DNA from: Gilichinskyi gelida
GTDB taxonomy: Bacteria; Acidobacteriota; Thermoanaerobaculia; Gp7-AA8
Direction of reading: 5' to 3'
NCBI GenBank assembly: GCA_038040385.1
Contig: JBBPII010000010.1
Location: 173,192 to 237,191 of the forward strand
Length of the DNA stretch: 64,000 bases
The notes beneath the pieces were generated by a model. That model did not search any database. It saw only the letters and a list, made by a program, of their open reading frames with translations, and was not told the origin of the DNA. Of this stretch, positions 36,103 through 46,714 are shown one piece after another. Both the position numbers and the translations under genes were made by a program. How positions within the stretch are numbered: the stretch's first letter is position 1; every line of letters begins with the position of its first letter.

Positions 36103-36972
36103 ATGCCTCGAATCGTCAAGTGCGGTTTGATTCAGACCTCTCTCGCCTGCGACGTCAGCGAGTCGCTCGAGAAGATCCGCGACGCGCAGACCGAGCGCAC
36201 CCTCGTGTACATCGATCAGGCCGGGCGCGAAGGCGTGCAGATCATCTGCATGCAGGAGATCTTCACCGGTCCCTACTTCTGCGCGGAGCAGAACACGCGC
36301 TGGTACGACTCGGTCGAGCCGATCCCCGACGGCCCGACCACCCGCCTGATGCAGGAGTACGCGAAGAAATACAACATGGTCATCATCGTGCCGATCTACG
36401 AGGAAGACGGGACCGGCATCTACTACAACACCGCCGCCGTCATCGACGCCGACGGCAACTACCTCGGCAAGTACCGCAAGAACCACATCCCGCACACCGC
36501 CCCCGGCTTCTGGGAGAAGTTCTACTTCCGCCCCGGCAACCTCGGATACCCGGTGTTCAAGACCAAGTACGCGGACGTGGGCGTCTACATCTGCTACGAC
36601 CGCCACTTCCCCGAGGGGGCGCGCGAGCTGGGACTGGCGGGCGCGGAGATCGTCTTCAATCCGTCGGCGACCGTGGCCGGACTGTCGGAGTACCTCTGGA
36701 AGCTCGAGCAGCCGGCGCACGCGGTGGCCAACGGCTACTTCGTGGGCGCCATCAACCGCGTCGGCTTCGAAGCGCCGTGGAACATCGGCGAGTTTTACGG
36801 CCAGAGCTACTTCTGCGATCCGCGCGGCCAGTTCCTGGCGCAGGCCAAACGCGATGAGGACGCCCTGGTCACCGCGGAGCTCGACCTCGACAAGATCCGC
36901 GAGGTGAGGCACACGTGGCAGTTCTATCGCGATCGGCGGCCTGAAACCTATGGTGGACTCGTCCGTCTCTAA
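36103..36972 (+). CDS. Nitrilase-superfamily beta-ureidopropionase / N-carbamoyl amidase
   Basis: 289 aa from the ATG at 36103 (GGAG nine bases before). The Glu-Lys-Cys triad is clear: Glu52 in CMQEIF, Lys126 in YRKNHIPH and Cys164 in YICYDRHFPEG. The HTAPGFWEKFYFRPG segment and GQSYFCDPRGQ match N-carbamoyl-beta-alanine amidohydrolases. It would release beta-amino acid, CO2 and ammonia after dihydropyrimidinase. A GTG at 35938 overlapping the permease stop would add 55 Ala/Pro-rich residues encoded largely by the palindromic element; I consider this unlikely to be the main start. The 3' end overlaps xdhA by 23 bp, so the genes are an operon. Confidence 0.9.
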   Translation: MPRIVKCGLIQTSLACDVSESLEKIRDAQTERTLVYIDQAGREGVQIICMQEIFTGPYFCAEQNTRWYDSVEPIPDGPTTRLMQEYAKKYNMVIIVPIYEEDGTGIYYNTAAVIDADGNYLGKYRKNHIPHTAPGFWEKFYFRPGNLGYPVFKTKYADVGVYICYDRHFPEGARELGLAGAEIVFNPSATVAGLSEYLWKLEQPAHAVANGYFVGAINRVGFEAPWNIGEFYGQSYFCDPRGQFLAQAKRDEDALVTAELDLDKIREVRHTWQFYRDRRPETYGGLVRL

Positions 36973-38350
36973 CGCCCGCGACTACCTCCGCCTCCTCGTC
37001 AACGGCAAAGAGCACCGCATCGGCGGCGCCGAGGCGTTTGCGACCCTCGGCAACTGGCTCCGCCGCGATGTCGCGGCCACCGGCACGAAGCTCGTCTGCG
37101 AAGAAGGCGACTGCGGCGCCTGCACCGTCCTCCTCCGCCGCAACGGCGGCGACTTCCAGCCGGTCAACTCGTGCATCCTCCTCCTGGCGCAGCTCGACGG
37201 CGCGAGCATCGTCACCGTCGAAGGCCTGGCGCAGGACGGCGCGCTCACCCCACTGCAGCAATCGATGGTCGCCTGCCACGGCGCGCAATGCGGCTACTGC
37301 ACGCCGGGCTTCGTGGTGGCCATGACCGCGATGTACGAGCGCTGCGATCGAGTCAACGAAAAGCAGGTGCGCGACGGCTTGACCGGAAACCTCTGCCGCT
37401 GCACCGGATACGAGCCGATCATCAAGGCCGCACTGGACGTCGACGGCGCCGCGATGCCGAAGATCCGCGAGCGCTATCCGCAGACCGTCGACGCGCGCGA
37501 CGCGGTACGCATCGGCCACTTCTTCGCCCCGGCGACGCTCGAGGATGCCATTCGCTTCAAAGGCGAGAACCCCGGCTGCACGATCGTGCAGGGCGCCACC
37601 GACGTCGGGGTCTGGATCAACAAGCGCAACTTCACTGCGCCGGCGATGCTGTCGCTGGCCAAGATCCCCGGCCTCGACGAGCTGCGAGAGGACGGCGACG
37701 CCGTCGTCGTCGGCGCGAACGTCACCCTCGCCGCGTTCGAGTCGTTCATCGAGACGCGCATCCCCGAGCTGTTCGCCATCCTCAACATCTTCGGCTCGCC
37801 GCAGATCAAGAACGCCGGGACGCTGGCCGGCAATATCGCCAACGGCTCGCCGATCGGCGACACCCTCCCCTACCTCTACGTGGCCGGCGCGGAGCTCGAA
37901 TTCAACGGCGGGGCGCGCCGCGTGGCCGTCCCCGACTTCTACCTCGGCTACAAGAAGTTCGACCTGAAGGCGGACGAGATCATCACCCGGGTTCGCGTGC
38001 CGATCGTGCGCGACAAGCTGAAGCTGTACAAGGTCTCGCGGCGCAAGGACCTCGACATCTCCGCCTTCACCGCCGCCATCCGCCTCCGCACCACCGACGG
38101 CCACATCAACTCCGCGACCATCGCCTACGGCGGCGTCGCGCCGACCGTCATCCGCCTCCCGCGCACCGAGTCGTTCCTGGCCGGCAAGCCGCTATCCCTC
38201 GCCACGTTCGAGGAGGCGGGGCGCATCGCCCGAAGCGAAGTCGCGCCGATCTCCGACGTCCGCGGCTCGGCCGACTACCGCGCGCAGCTCGCGGAGAACA
38301 TCCTGTCGAAGTTCTATTACGAGGTGCTGTCATCTTCTCCACGGCCATAG
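36950..38350 (+). CDS. xdhA: Xanthine dehydrogenase, iron-sulfur/FAD subunit
   Basis: 466 aa. Residues ~10-90 hold a plant-type [2Fe-2S] cluster (Cys50, Cys55, Cys58, Cys75) and ~100-165 the second cluster (Cys114, Cys117, Cys149, Cys151 in QCGYCTPG and NLCRCTGYEP). From ~180 comes the FAD-binding domain (VQGATDVGVWINKRNF, IFGSPQIKNAGTLAGNIANGSPIGDTLP) and CO-dehydrogenase-like C-terminal part. It passes electrons from the molybdenum subunit encoded at 39515 to FAD. A decayed propeller gene and a palindromic element separate it from that subunit, an unusual break in what is normally one operon. The last few residues (SSSPRP) may be altered by the junction. Confidence 0.93.
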   Translation: MVDSSVSNARDYLRLLVNGKEHRIGGAEAFATLGNWLRRDVAATGTKLVCEEGDCGACTVLLRRNGGDFQPVNSCILLLAQLDGASIVTVEGLAQDGALTPLQQSMVACHGAQCGYCTPGFVVAMTAMYERCDRVNEKQVRDGLTGNLCRCTGYEPIIKAALDVDGAAMPKIRERYPQTVDARDAVRIGHFFAPATLEDAIRFKGENPGCTIVQGATDVGVWINKRNFTAPAMLSLAKIPGLDELREDGDAVVVGANVTLAAFESFIETRIPELFAILNIFGSPQIKNAGTLAGNIANGSPIGDTLPYLYVAGAELEFNGGARRVAVPDFYLGYKKFDLKADEIITRVRVPIVRDKLKLYKVSRRKDLDISAFTAAIRLRTTDGHINSATIAYGGVAPTVIRLPRTESFLAGKPLSLATFEEAGRIARSEVAPISDVRGSADYRAQLAENILSKFYYEVLSSSPRP

Positions 38351-39393
38351 CCGTCGCGCTCTTCGCGCTCGAGCTCGTCTGGACCTTCGACGCAGGCGGT
38401 TGACTGTCGCACGTCCCTGCGGTCGCGGGCGAAACGCTTTTCATCGGAGCTTGCGGCAATGGAGCGTTCTACGCGATCGATCGCCAGACCGGCGAGGTGC
38501 GCTGGAAACACGAGACCGCGGCGGCGGGTGAATTTCAGAGCTTTCATACCGCGATGGTCGTCGCCGGCGATCTCGTCATCGTCGGCAATGACGGCCTGAC
38601 CGGCTCGATCTACGCCTTCGACCGGCGGAGCGGGGACGTTCGCTGGAAATACGACGCCGGAGCCAACGGTGCCGGGCTCGATCTGCTGCTCGCCGGCACC
38701 CGCGTATGTACCGTCACCTCGGATGAAGGCCTCATCGCGCTCGACGTGACCACCGGCCGGCTGGCATGGCGCTATTCCGTGAAGCCGGCTTCATATGCCT
38801 CGCCGGCCACGGACGGAAAGCGGATCTACGTCGCCGCGGTCGATGGCGTCGTTCATGCCGTCAGCGCCGACAACGGCTCGCTGGTCTGGAAGCGCCAGCT
38901 CGCCGGTACTCCATCCAACACGATCATCGCGAAGTCCGGAAGCCTCTACGTAGGTACGTCGAGCACGGGGTGGGACGATCCGTGGGATGTGTCGGGCCGC
39001 GGCACACACGCCCTTCATCGTCTGGACGCGGCGCGGGGAGAGATGCTCGGTTCGCTGAAGCTGCCCGCCAAACCGCTGGGGCAAGGCGCGGTGGCGGGCA
39101 AGATCATCGTGCTCTTCGCCGGCGGGGATCTCCTTGCGGCCGACCAGAACCTGACCAGGATCCGATGGCGAATCGCGGCGCCCACGCAAAACCAAAACCC
39201 CCGCCTGCAGGTTCGGGGAGACACGGCGTACATCGGCGTAAATCCTCGACAGTTCATGGCCGTGAACATCCATGACGGTTCGATCCGGTCGCGACATCCC
39301 GCCGAAGGGATGATCACGACGTTTCTCGTCGATGACCAGATGATCGTCCTCGGCGCGAACCAGAAGCTATGGGCCTACCGCGCGGGGAAGTAG
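38329..39393 (+). pseudogene. PQQ-type beta-propeller protein, in-frame TGA and no start
   Basis: The frame from 38404 to 39393 encodes typical PQQ-like propeller blades (GAFYAIDRQTGEVRWKHE, IYAFDRRSGDVRWKYD, LIALDVTTGRLAWRYS, VHAVSADNGSLVWKR). Upstream in the same frame the protein continues (hydrophobic FSTAIAVALFALELVWTFDAGG) but is cut by TGA at 38401-38403, where a Trp codon would fit. No ATG, GTG or TTG precedes that N-terminal part because it abuts the end of xdhA. A GTG at 38497 could start a shortened protein without export signal. The gene is therefore probably degraded, or the stop is a sequencing error. Its presence splits xdhA from xdhB. Confidence 0.6.
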
Positions 39394-39494
39394 GAGTGCG
39401 GGCGTCCCGCCCGCAGCGGTCGGGCGCCCTCGCCCGACCGCAAATGTCGCCGGGCGAGACGCCCGGCGAGCGCGGCCGACGACGGCCGCACTCC
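39393..39494. repeat. Composite GC-rich palindromic element (family A-related)
   Basis: Arms GGAGTGCG (39393-39400) and CGCACTCC (39487-39494) enclose four hairpins, among them GCGGGCGTCCCGCCCGC and CGCCGGGCGAGACGCCCGGCG. It sits between the propeller pseudogene stop and the xdhB promoter region. Confidence 0.7.
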
Positions 39495-39514
39495 GCTTAT
39501 ACTCGTCCCTCGCC

Positions 39515-41794
<2,280 letters not shown>

Positions 41795-41828
41795 CCGCGC
41801 GAACGCAAAATCCGCTCGCGTTGGTAGA

Positions 41829-41848
41829 ATGCACATATTTGTGTGCAT
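41829..41848 (+). promoter_or_regulatory. Palindrome immediately before tcmP
   Basis: ATGCACA (41829-41835) and TGTGCAT (41842-41848) are perfect inverted 7-base arms around TATTTG, ending at the base before the ATG. No ribosome site is visible. It could be an operator or a hairpin hiding the start. Confidence 0.5.
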
Positions 41849-42712
41849 ATGGGTACTAACCGTCGAAAGCCACAGCCGCCGGTACTCCAGGAAACGCTGC
41901 ACGACGAAATCGGCTTCTGGTCCGAGATCAAGCTCGACATCCTCAGAAGGTACTGGCCGGAGTACACGCGAATCGTGAAGAAGCAGAGCATCGGCTTTCG
42001 CACGCTCTACGTCGATGCGTTCGCCGGAAGCGGCAAACATGTTTCGAAGGAGCGAGGCGATTTCGTAATGGGAAGTCCGGCGCGGGCGTTGGAAGTGGAG
42101 CCGCCGTTCGATGAATACCACTTCATCGATATGGACAAGGCTAAAGTGAGAAGTCTCGAGAACCTCGCGGCAGCGCGTTCTGACGTGTTCGTCCACCACG
42201 GTGATTGCAACGACATCCTCGTCAACGAGGTCTTCCCTCGCGCGGAGTATCGCGACTACCGCCGCGCAGTGTGCCTGCTTGATCCATACAGCCTCCAACT
42301 CGATTGGACGATTGTTCGGCGTGCAGGCGAGATGCGCAGCGTCGAGGTTTTTCTTAATTTCCCGATCATGGATATCAATCGCAACGTCCTCCGCCCGAGA
42401 GCTTCAGCGGAGAAAGAGAGGCAGATGACGCGCTTTTGGGGTGACGAGTCTTGGCGCGACACTGCATACCGGCATGAAGAAACGTTGTTCGGCGACACGG
42501 AGGTCCACAAGATCGAGAACCGCGAGCTCGTCGCTGCCTTCAGGGAGCGGATGAAGAACGTTGGAGGCTTCGAGTTCGTCCCGGAACCAATCGCGATGCG
42601 CAACTCCAAGCACGCGACCGTTTACTATCTGTTTTTCGGAGGCAATAACAAAACCGGCGCGAAGATTGTCGACTGGATCTTCGCGGATTACCGCCGCAAG
42701 GGGTACGGCTAG
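41849..42712 (+). CDS. tcmP: Three-Cys-motif partner protein TcmP
   Basis: 287 aa. LYVDAFAGSGKH, MGSPARALE, YHFIDMDKAKVRSL and CLLDPYSLQLDW resemble a methyltransferase-like Rossmann core and match the TcmP family (three-Cys-motif partner), always encoded beside a Gp37/Gp68 three-Cys protein, as here three bases downstream. EVFLNFPIMDINRNVL is also family-typical. The biochemical role is unknown; the pair travels as a cassette in diverse bacteria and phages. Base composition is clearly lower in GC than the neighbouring purine genes, a sign of transfer. I chose the ATG after the palindrome; a GTG six bases earlier lies inside it. Confidence 0.85.
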   Translation: MGTNRRKPQPPVLQETLHDEIGFWSEIKLDILRRYWPEYTRIVKKQSIGFRTLYVDAFAGSGKHVSKERGDFVMGSPARALEVEPPFDEYHFIDMDKAKVRSLENLAAARSDVFVHHGDCNDILVNEVFPRAEYRDYRRAVCLLDPYSLQLDWTIVRRAGEMRSVEVFLNFPIMDINRNVLRPRASAEKERQMTRFWGDESWRDTAYRHEETLFGDTEVHKIENRELVAAFRERMKNVGGFEFVPEPIAMRNSKHATVYYLFFGGNNKTGAKIVDWIFADYRRKGYG

Positions 42713-42715
42713 GTC

Positions 42716-43468
42716 ATGTCCGCCAACTCGAAGATCGAATGGACCGATGCGACATGGAATCCCGTCCGTGGCTGTACAAAGATCAGCCCTGGTTGCAAAC
42801 ACTGCTACGCGGCAACCTTCGCGGAGCGCTTCCGCGGCGTTCCGGGCCACCCATATGAACAAGGATTCGATCTCCGACTTGTACCCGGGAAACTCGACGA
42901 GCCCCTTCGGTGGAGTCGACCGCGACGTATCTTCGTCAACTCGATGAGCGACCTGTTTCATGAAGGCGTGGCGACGGATTACATCGAAAGAGTGGCCGAT
43001 GTCATGCGCCGCGCCGATTGGCACATATTCCAGGTACTCACAAAAAGGTCCCAACGGATGTGCGATTTGCTGAAGGGCCCGTTGCGACCGATCGCGTCGC
43101 TCCCGCACATCTGGTGGGGCGTCAGCGTCGAGGACCGCAGATACGGTTTGCCGCGGGTGGAACATCTTCGCCAAGCGCCCGCCAGCATGCGCTTCCTCTC
43201 CATCGAACCTCTCTTGGAGGATCTGGGGCGTATCGATCTTTCTGGAATCGGCTGGGTGATCGTAGGCGGCGAGTCGGGACCAGGCGCTAGACCTATGGAA
43301 AAAGCATGGGTGCTCTCGATTCTCGAGCAGTGCGACTCCAGCCGAGTGCCCTTCTTCTTCAAGCAATGGGGCGGTATTCGAAAGAAGAAGAACGGCCGCA
43401 CCCTAGACAACATGACATACGACTCGATGCCCCAAGCTGTTCGCGAGGTGGCGGCGCCGCTACTGTGA
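42716..43468 (+). CDS. Three-Cys-motif protein, phage Gp37/Gp68 (DUF5131) family
   Basis: 250 aa. KIEWTDATWNPVRGCTKISPGCKHCYA carries the C-x6-C-x2-C motif within the family's usual W-N-P-x-x-G-C context; VNSMSDLFHEGV, FQVLTKRSQRM, WWGVSVED and RFLSIEPLLEDLG follow in the standard order, ending WVIVGGESGPGARPM. The arrangement is reminiscent of iron-sulfur radical enzymes, but the chemistry is not established. Directly follows tcmP, so the two are co-transcribed. It converges on and overlaps the sugar dehydrogenase gene by nine bases. Confidence 0.87.
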   Translation: MSANSKIEWTDATWNPVRGCTKISPGCKHCYAATFAERFRGVPGHPYEQGFDLRLVPGKLDEPLRWSRPRRIFVNSMSDLFHEGVATDYIERVADVMRRADWHIFQVLTKRSQRMCDLLKGPLRPIASLPHIWWGVSVEDRRYGLPRVEHLRQAPASMRFLSIEPLLEDLGRIDLSGIGWVIVGGESGPGARPMEKAWVLSILEQCDSSRVPFFFKQWGGIRKKKNGRTLDNMTYDSMPQAVREVAAPLL

Positions 43469-44761
43469 CGGCGTAACCCGCCAAACGATATTGCCCACGT
43501 CGTCCGCAACCAGCAGCGCGCCGGCGCGGTCGACGGCCACGCCAACCGGACGCCCGAGCGCCTCGCCGTCCGCGCTCACGAATCCGGTCAACACGTCCTC
43601 GGCCGATGCGGCGGGGCGACCGTCCGCGAACGGGACGAAGATCACCTTGTAGCCGCTGCGCGGGTTGCGGTTCCACGAGCCGTGCTGCCCGACGAACGCC
43701 CCGCCCGCGTAGCGCTCCGGCAGCAGACGCCCCTCGTAGAAGACGAGACCGAGCGACGCGGTGTGCGCGCCGAGGGCGTAGTCCGGCACGAGCGCCTTGG
43801 CCACCAGGTCGGGCCGTTGATTCTTGACTCGCTCGTCGACGTGCTGGCCGTAGTAGCTGAAGGGCCAGCCGTAGAAACCGCCCTCCTTGACCGACGTCAT
43901 GTAGTCGGGCACCAGGTCACTGCCGATCTCGTCGCGCTCGTTGACTGCCGTCCACAACGCGCCGCTCTTCGGCTCCCAGCCCATCCCATTCGGATTGCGC
44001 AGGCCCGAGGCGAAGAGGCGGCGCGTCCCCTTGGCGGGGTCGACCTCCAGGATCCCGGCGCGATCGATCTCCTTGTCCAGACCGTTCTCGCCAACGTTGC
44101 TGTTGGAGCCGACCGTCACGTACAGATGCGATCCGTCGCGGCTGGCGATGACGTTCTTCGTCCAATGATGGTTGAGCGGGCCGCCGGGGAGATCGACGAC
44201 CTTCGTGCCGCCGCCGGCGATACGAGTCGCGCCGTCGGCGTATGGAAAACGTACCAGCGCGTCGGTGTTGGCGACGTAGAAGTCGCGCCCGACGAGCGCC
44301 ATCCCGAACGGCGAGTTGAGGTTCTCCAGAAACGCCGTCCGCACCTCGGCCACGCCGTCTCCGTCGGCGTCGCGCAGCAGCGTGATGCGATTCGCGCTCG
44401 GCACGGCGCTCCCGGCGCGCTTGGCGAACATCTTCATGAACCAGCCCTTGATGCCCTTGCCGTCCTCCGGCCGCGGCGGCGCGCTAGTCTCGGCGACGAG
44501 CACGTCGCCGTTCGGCAGGACGTAGAGCCACCGCGGGTGATCGAGCCCGGTGGCGTACGCGTTCACCGCGAGTCCGGTCGCCGCGGAGGGCGTCGTTCCG
44601 GCCGGCCACCCCTTGGCCGGCGCCACGCGGACGGTGGGGATGAGCGTCGGATTCGGCGGAACGAGTGTGGGACGAGGACCCATGCCCGCTTCGACCGGCA
44701 GGCGGGCGACTTCGCCGCATCCGGCGAGGGCGAGAAGCAGAAGGGCTGAAAGCTTTCGCAT
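43460..44761 (-). CDS. Lipoprotein PQQ-type sugar/sorbosone dehydrogenase-like
   Basis: 433 aa. The ATG at 44761 gives a lipoprotein signal KLSALLLLALAGCG with lipobox LAGC. The body is a six-blade propeller of the glucose/L-sorbosone dehydrogenase family: GLDHPRWLYVLPNGDVLVAE, ANRITLLRDADGDGVAE, LNSPFGMALVGRDFYVAN, HLYVTVGSNSNVGENG, GLRNPNGMGWEP and FVGQHGSWNRNPRSGYKV. It probably oxidises a sugar or aldose at the outer face of the cell using PQQ. No PQQ biosynthesis genes are seen here. A second member of the family lies at 62579. Confidence 0.88.
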   Translation of the reverse strand: MRKLSALLLLALAGCGEVARLPVEAGMGPRPTLVPPNPTLIPTVRVAPAKGWPAGTTPSAATGLAVNAYATGLDHPRWLYVLPNGDVLVAETSAPPRPEDGKGIKGWFMKMFAKRAGSAVPSANRITLLRDADGDGVAEVRTAFLENLNSPFGMALVGRDFYVANTDALVRFPYADGATRIAGGGTKVVDLPGGPLNHHWTKNVIASRDGSHLYVTVGSNSNVGENGLDKEIDRAGILEVDPAKGTRRLFASGLRNPNGMGWEPKSGALWTAVNERDEIGSDLVPDYMTSVKEGGFYGWPFSYYGQHVDERVKNQRPDLVAKALVPDYALGAHTASLGLVFYEGRLLPERYAGGAFVGQHGSWNRNPRSGYKVIFVPFADGRPAASAEDVLTGFVSADGEALGRPVGVAVDRAGALLVADDVGNIVWRVTPSQ

Positions 44762-44804
44762 GCGCCCGGGTGGAGCAAGAGGTGAGCCCGGCCGCCGTAG
44801 CGTC

Positions 44805-45149
44805 CTATCTACCAATCACCGTATCAAGAGCAGCCAGAACGAGGTCGAGCTTAGCGCGCGACAACCTTCCGACTCGTTCGGTCAGCATGTGCTTGTCCAA
44901 AGCAATTACCTGCGAAGAGTTTGCAACCGAGTCTTTCGGCAAACCCGTGATCTCGCGCGGGAGGAGTACGTTTCCTGGCGCATCCGCCCAGACGGTGTTG
45001 GTTGTCAGAGGCACACAGACGACAGTCGCGATTCGACTGCGATTCAACGCATCGCATTGAATGATGACGATCGGCCTGCGAAAGCCTGGGCCAGATCCGA
45101 TGGGCTCGTGAAGATCCGCCCACCACACCTCCCCCTGGGAGATCACCAC
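44805..45149 (-). CDS. MazF/PemK-like endoribonuclease toxin
   Basis: 114 aa. The N-terminus GEVWWADLHEPIGSGPGFRRPIVIIQ and the later TVVCVPLTTN and PKDSVANSSQVIALDKHML are the standard MazF beta-barrel motifs, with the Arg of FRRP and the Ser/Asn of SVANSSQ in active-site positions. Such toxins cut mRNA at short sequences. The GTG start overlaps the antitoxin stop by seven bases; a second GTG follows immediately. Expected to be held inactive by the antitoxin encoded just upstream. Confidence 0.88.
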   Translation of the reverse strand: MVISQGEVWWADLHEPIGSGPGFRRPIVIIQCDALNRSRIATVVCVPLTTNTVWADAPGNVLLPREITGLPKDSVANSSQVIALDKHMLTERVGRLSRAKLDLVLAALDTVIGR

Positions 45150-45379
45150 TCCGTCTTCTCCAGGACTCGACGCGCCGCAGTGGCGACGAACTCATCCCGC
45201 TGGTCACCGACTTGATCGCACACCCGGTTCATCGCCTCTGTCACTTCGTCCGGGGCATGACGTGCGACGTATTCCCGCAACGCCGCGCTGAATACTTCGC
45301 TGCGTGATCGCTTTGCGCGACGCGCCAAGCGTTCCACCTGCTCAAATACATCGTCGGGGATCGAGACCGCCGTTTTCAT
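45143..45379 (-). CDS. Ribbon-helix-helix antitoxin partner of MazF
   Basis: 78 aa. MKTAVSIPDDVFEQVERLARRAKRSRSEVF is a ribbon-helix-helix domain; the C-terminal AMNRVCDQVGDQRDEFVATAARRVLEKTEW is the toxin-neutralising tail. This pairing of an RHH antitoxin with a MazF-type toxin is common in actinobacterial and acidobacterial pairs. The ATG is six bases after TATACT, so transcription is probably leaderless and autoregulated. It is divergent from allB with only 42 bp between starts. Confidence 0.87.
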   Translation of the reverse strand: MKTAVSIPDDVFEQVERLARRAKRSRSEVFSAALREYVARHAPDEVTEAMNRVCDQVGDQRDEFVATAARRVLEKTEW

Positions 45380-45385
45380 ACCCTG

Positions 45386-45414
45386 AGTATAACCGCACGT
45401 TCCTCCGCTATCAT
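45386..45414. promoter_or_regulatory. Compact divergent promoters of antitoxin and allB
   Basis: Minus strand TATACT (45391-45386) is six bases before the antitoxin ATG. Plus strand TATCAT (45409-45414) is seven bases before the allB GTG. Both arrangements imply leaderless messages, and the antitoxin could repress both directions. Confidence 0.45.
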
Positions 45415-45421
45415 CCCCCTC

Positions 45422-46714
45422 GTGATTCTCCGCAGCCGCAACGTGGTGACGCCGCAGGGCACGCGCGAAGCGGCGATCCACGTCCGCGGGGGGCGCATCG
45501 AGCGGGTCGCGGACTACGACGACGTCCCCGCAGGCGCGCCGGTCGACGACTACGGCGACCTTCTCCTCCTGCCCGGCGTGGTGGACTCGCACGTCCACGT
45601 CAACGAGCCGGGGCGGACGGAGTGGGAGGGATTCGAGACAGCGACGCGGGCGGCGGCGGCGGGCGGGGTGACCACCATCGTCGACATGCCGCTCAACTCC
45701 ATTCCGCCGACGACGACGGCCGCGGCGCTGGAGACGAAGTTGCGCGCGATGGACGGGAAGTGCCGCGTCGACGTCGGCTTGTGGGGCGGCGCGGTGCCGG
45801 GCAACGCCCGCGCGCTCCCCGAGATGCTCGCCGAGGGGGCGCTGGGCTTCAAGTGCTTCCTCGTCGACTCCGGCGTGGCGGAGTTCGGGCATCTCGACCG
45901 CGAGGGTCTCGCCGAGGCGCTGAACGCGCTGCGCCGGCACGACGCCCCGCTGCTGGTGCACGCCGAGCTGGCGGAATTCATCGAGCCGCTCAGCGAAGCG
46001 CACACCTACGAGCAATATCTCGCGTCGCGGCCGCGGGCGGCCGAGGACGCGGCGATCGACCTCCTGGCCAGGATGGAGGCGCGCGCGCACATCGTCCACC
46101 TGTCGTCGAGCACCGCTCTCGACCTCATCCGGGCGCCGCTCACCGCGGAGACCACACCGCACTATCTCTACTTCGACGCCGAGCGCATCCCCGACGGCGC
46201 GACGGAGTTCAAGTGCGCCCCCCCCATCCGCGAGCACGCCAATCGCGAGAAACTGTGGGAGGGCGTGCGCGACGGCCGGATCGCCGCCATCGTCAGCGAC
46301 CACTCCCCCTGCACGCCCGAGCTCAAGCGCCGCGAGGAAGGCGACTTCGCCCGAGCCTGGGGTGGCATCGCCTCGCTGCAGTTCGGCCTCTCGATCGTCT
46401 GGACCGAGGCGAGCCGCCGCGGCGTGTCCATCGAGACCGTCTCGCGATTGATGAGTGCCGGGCCGGCGACGATCGCCGGCATCGCCGGGCGGAAAGGCGC
46501 CATCGCCGCCGGTTACGACGCCGACATCATCGCCTTCGATCCCGGCGCATCCTTTCGCGTCACGCCCGAGGTGGTCGAGCACCGGCACGCGGTGACGCCG
46601 TATGCGGGGGAGACTCTGACGGGCGTGGTGCGGGCGACGTATCTGCGGGGTGGGAAGGTGTGGGACGATGGAGAGCCCATCGGTTCAGCGCAGGGAGAGT
46701 GGATCAGGAGATGA
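45422..46714 (+). CDS. allB: Allantoinase
   Basis: 430 aa from GTG. Metal ligands: DSHVHVNEPGR (His57, His59), carbamylated Lys144 in LGFKCFLVDSG, His in LLVHAEL and in HIVHLSSS, Asp in IVSDHSPC. GGVTTIVDMPLNSIPPTT is diagnostic of allantoinase rather than hydantoinase. It hydrolyses allantoin to allantoate. The stop overlaps the next start (ATGA), beginning a run of four tightly coupled genes: allantoinase, allantoicase-OHCU decarboxylase, hydroxyisourate hydrolase, DinB protein. Confidence 0.95.
   Translation: MILRSRNVVTPQGTREAAIHVRGGRIERVADYDDVPAGAPVDDYGDLLLLPGVVDSHVHVNEPGRTEWEGFETATRAAAAGGVTTIVDMPLNSIPPTTTAAALETKLRAMDGKCRVDVGLWGGAVPGNARALPEMLAEGALGFKCFLVDSGVAEFGHLDREGLAEALNALRRHDAPLLVHAELAEFIEPLSEAHTYEQYLASRPRAAEDAAIDLLARMEARAHIVHLSSSTALDLIRAPLTAETTPHYLYFDAERIPDGATEFKCAPPIREHANREKLWEGVRDGRIAAIVSDHSPCTPELKRREEGDFARAWGGIASLQFGLSIVWTEASRRGVSIETVSRLMSAGPATIAGIAGRKGAIAAGYDADIIAFDPGASFRVTPEVVEHRHAVTPYAGETLTGVVRATYLRGGKVWDDGEPIGSAQGEWIRR

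Noticed and set aside
38401..38403. TGA as a selenocysteine or recoded Trp codon
   Set aside because: No SECIS-like element or redox context is visible, the family has no Sec at this place, and all other genes use TGA as stop.
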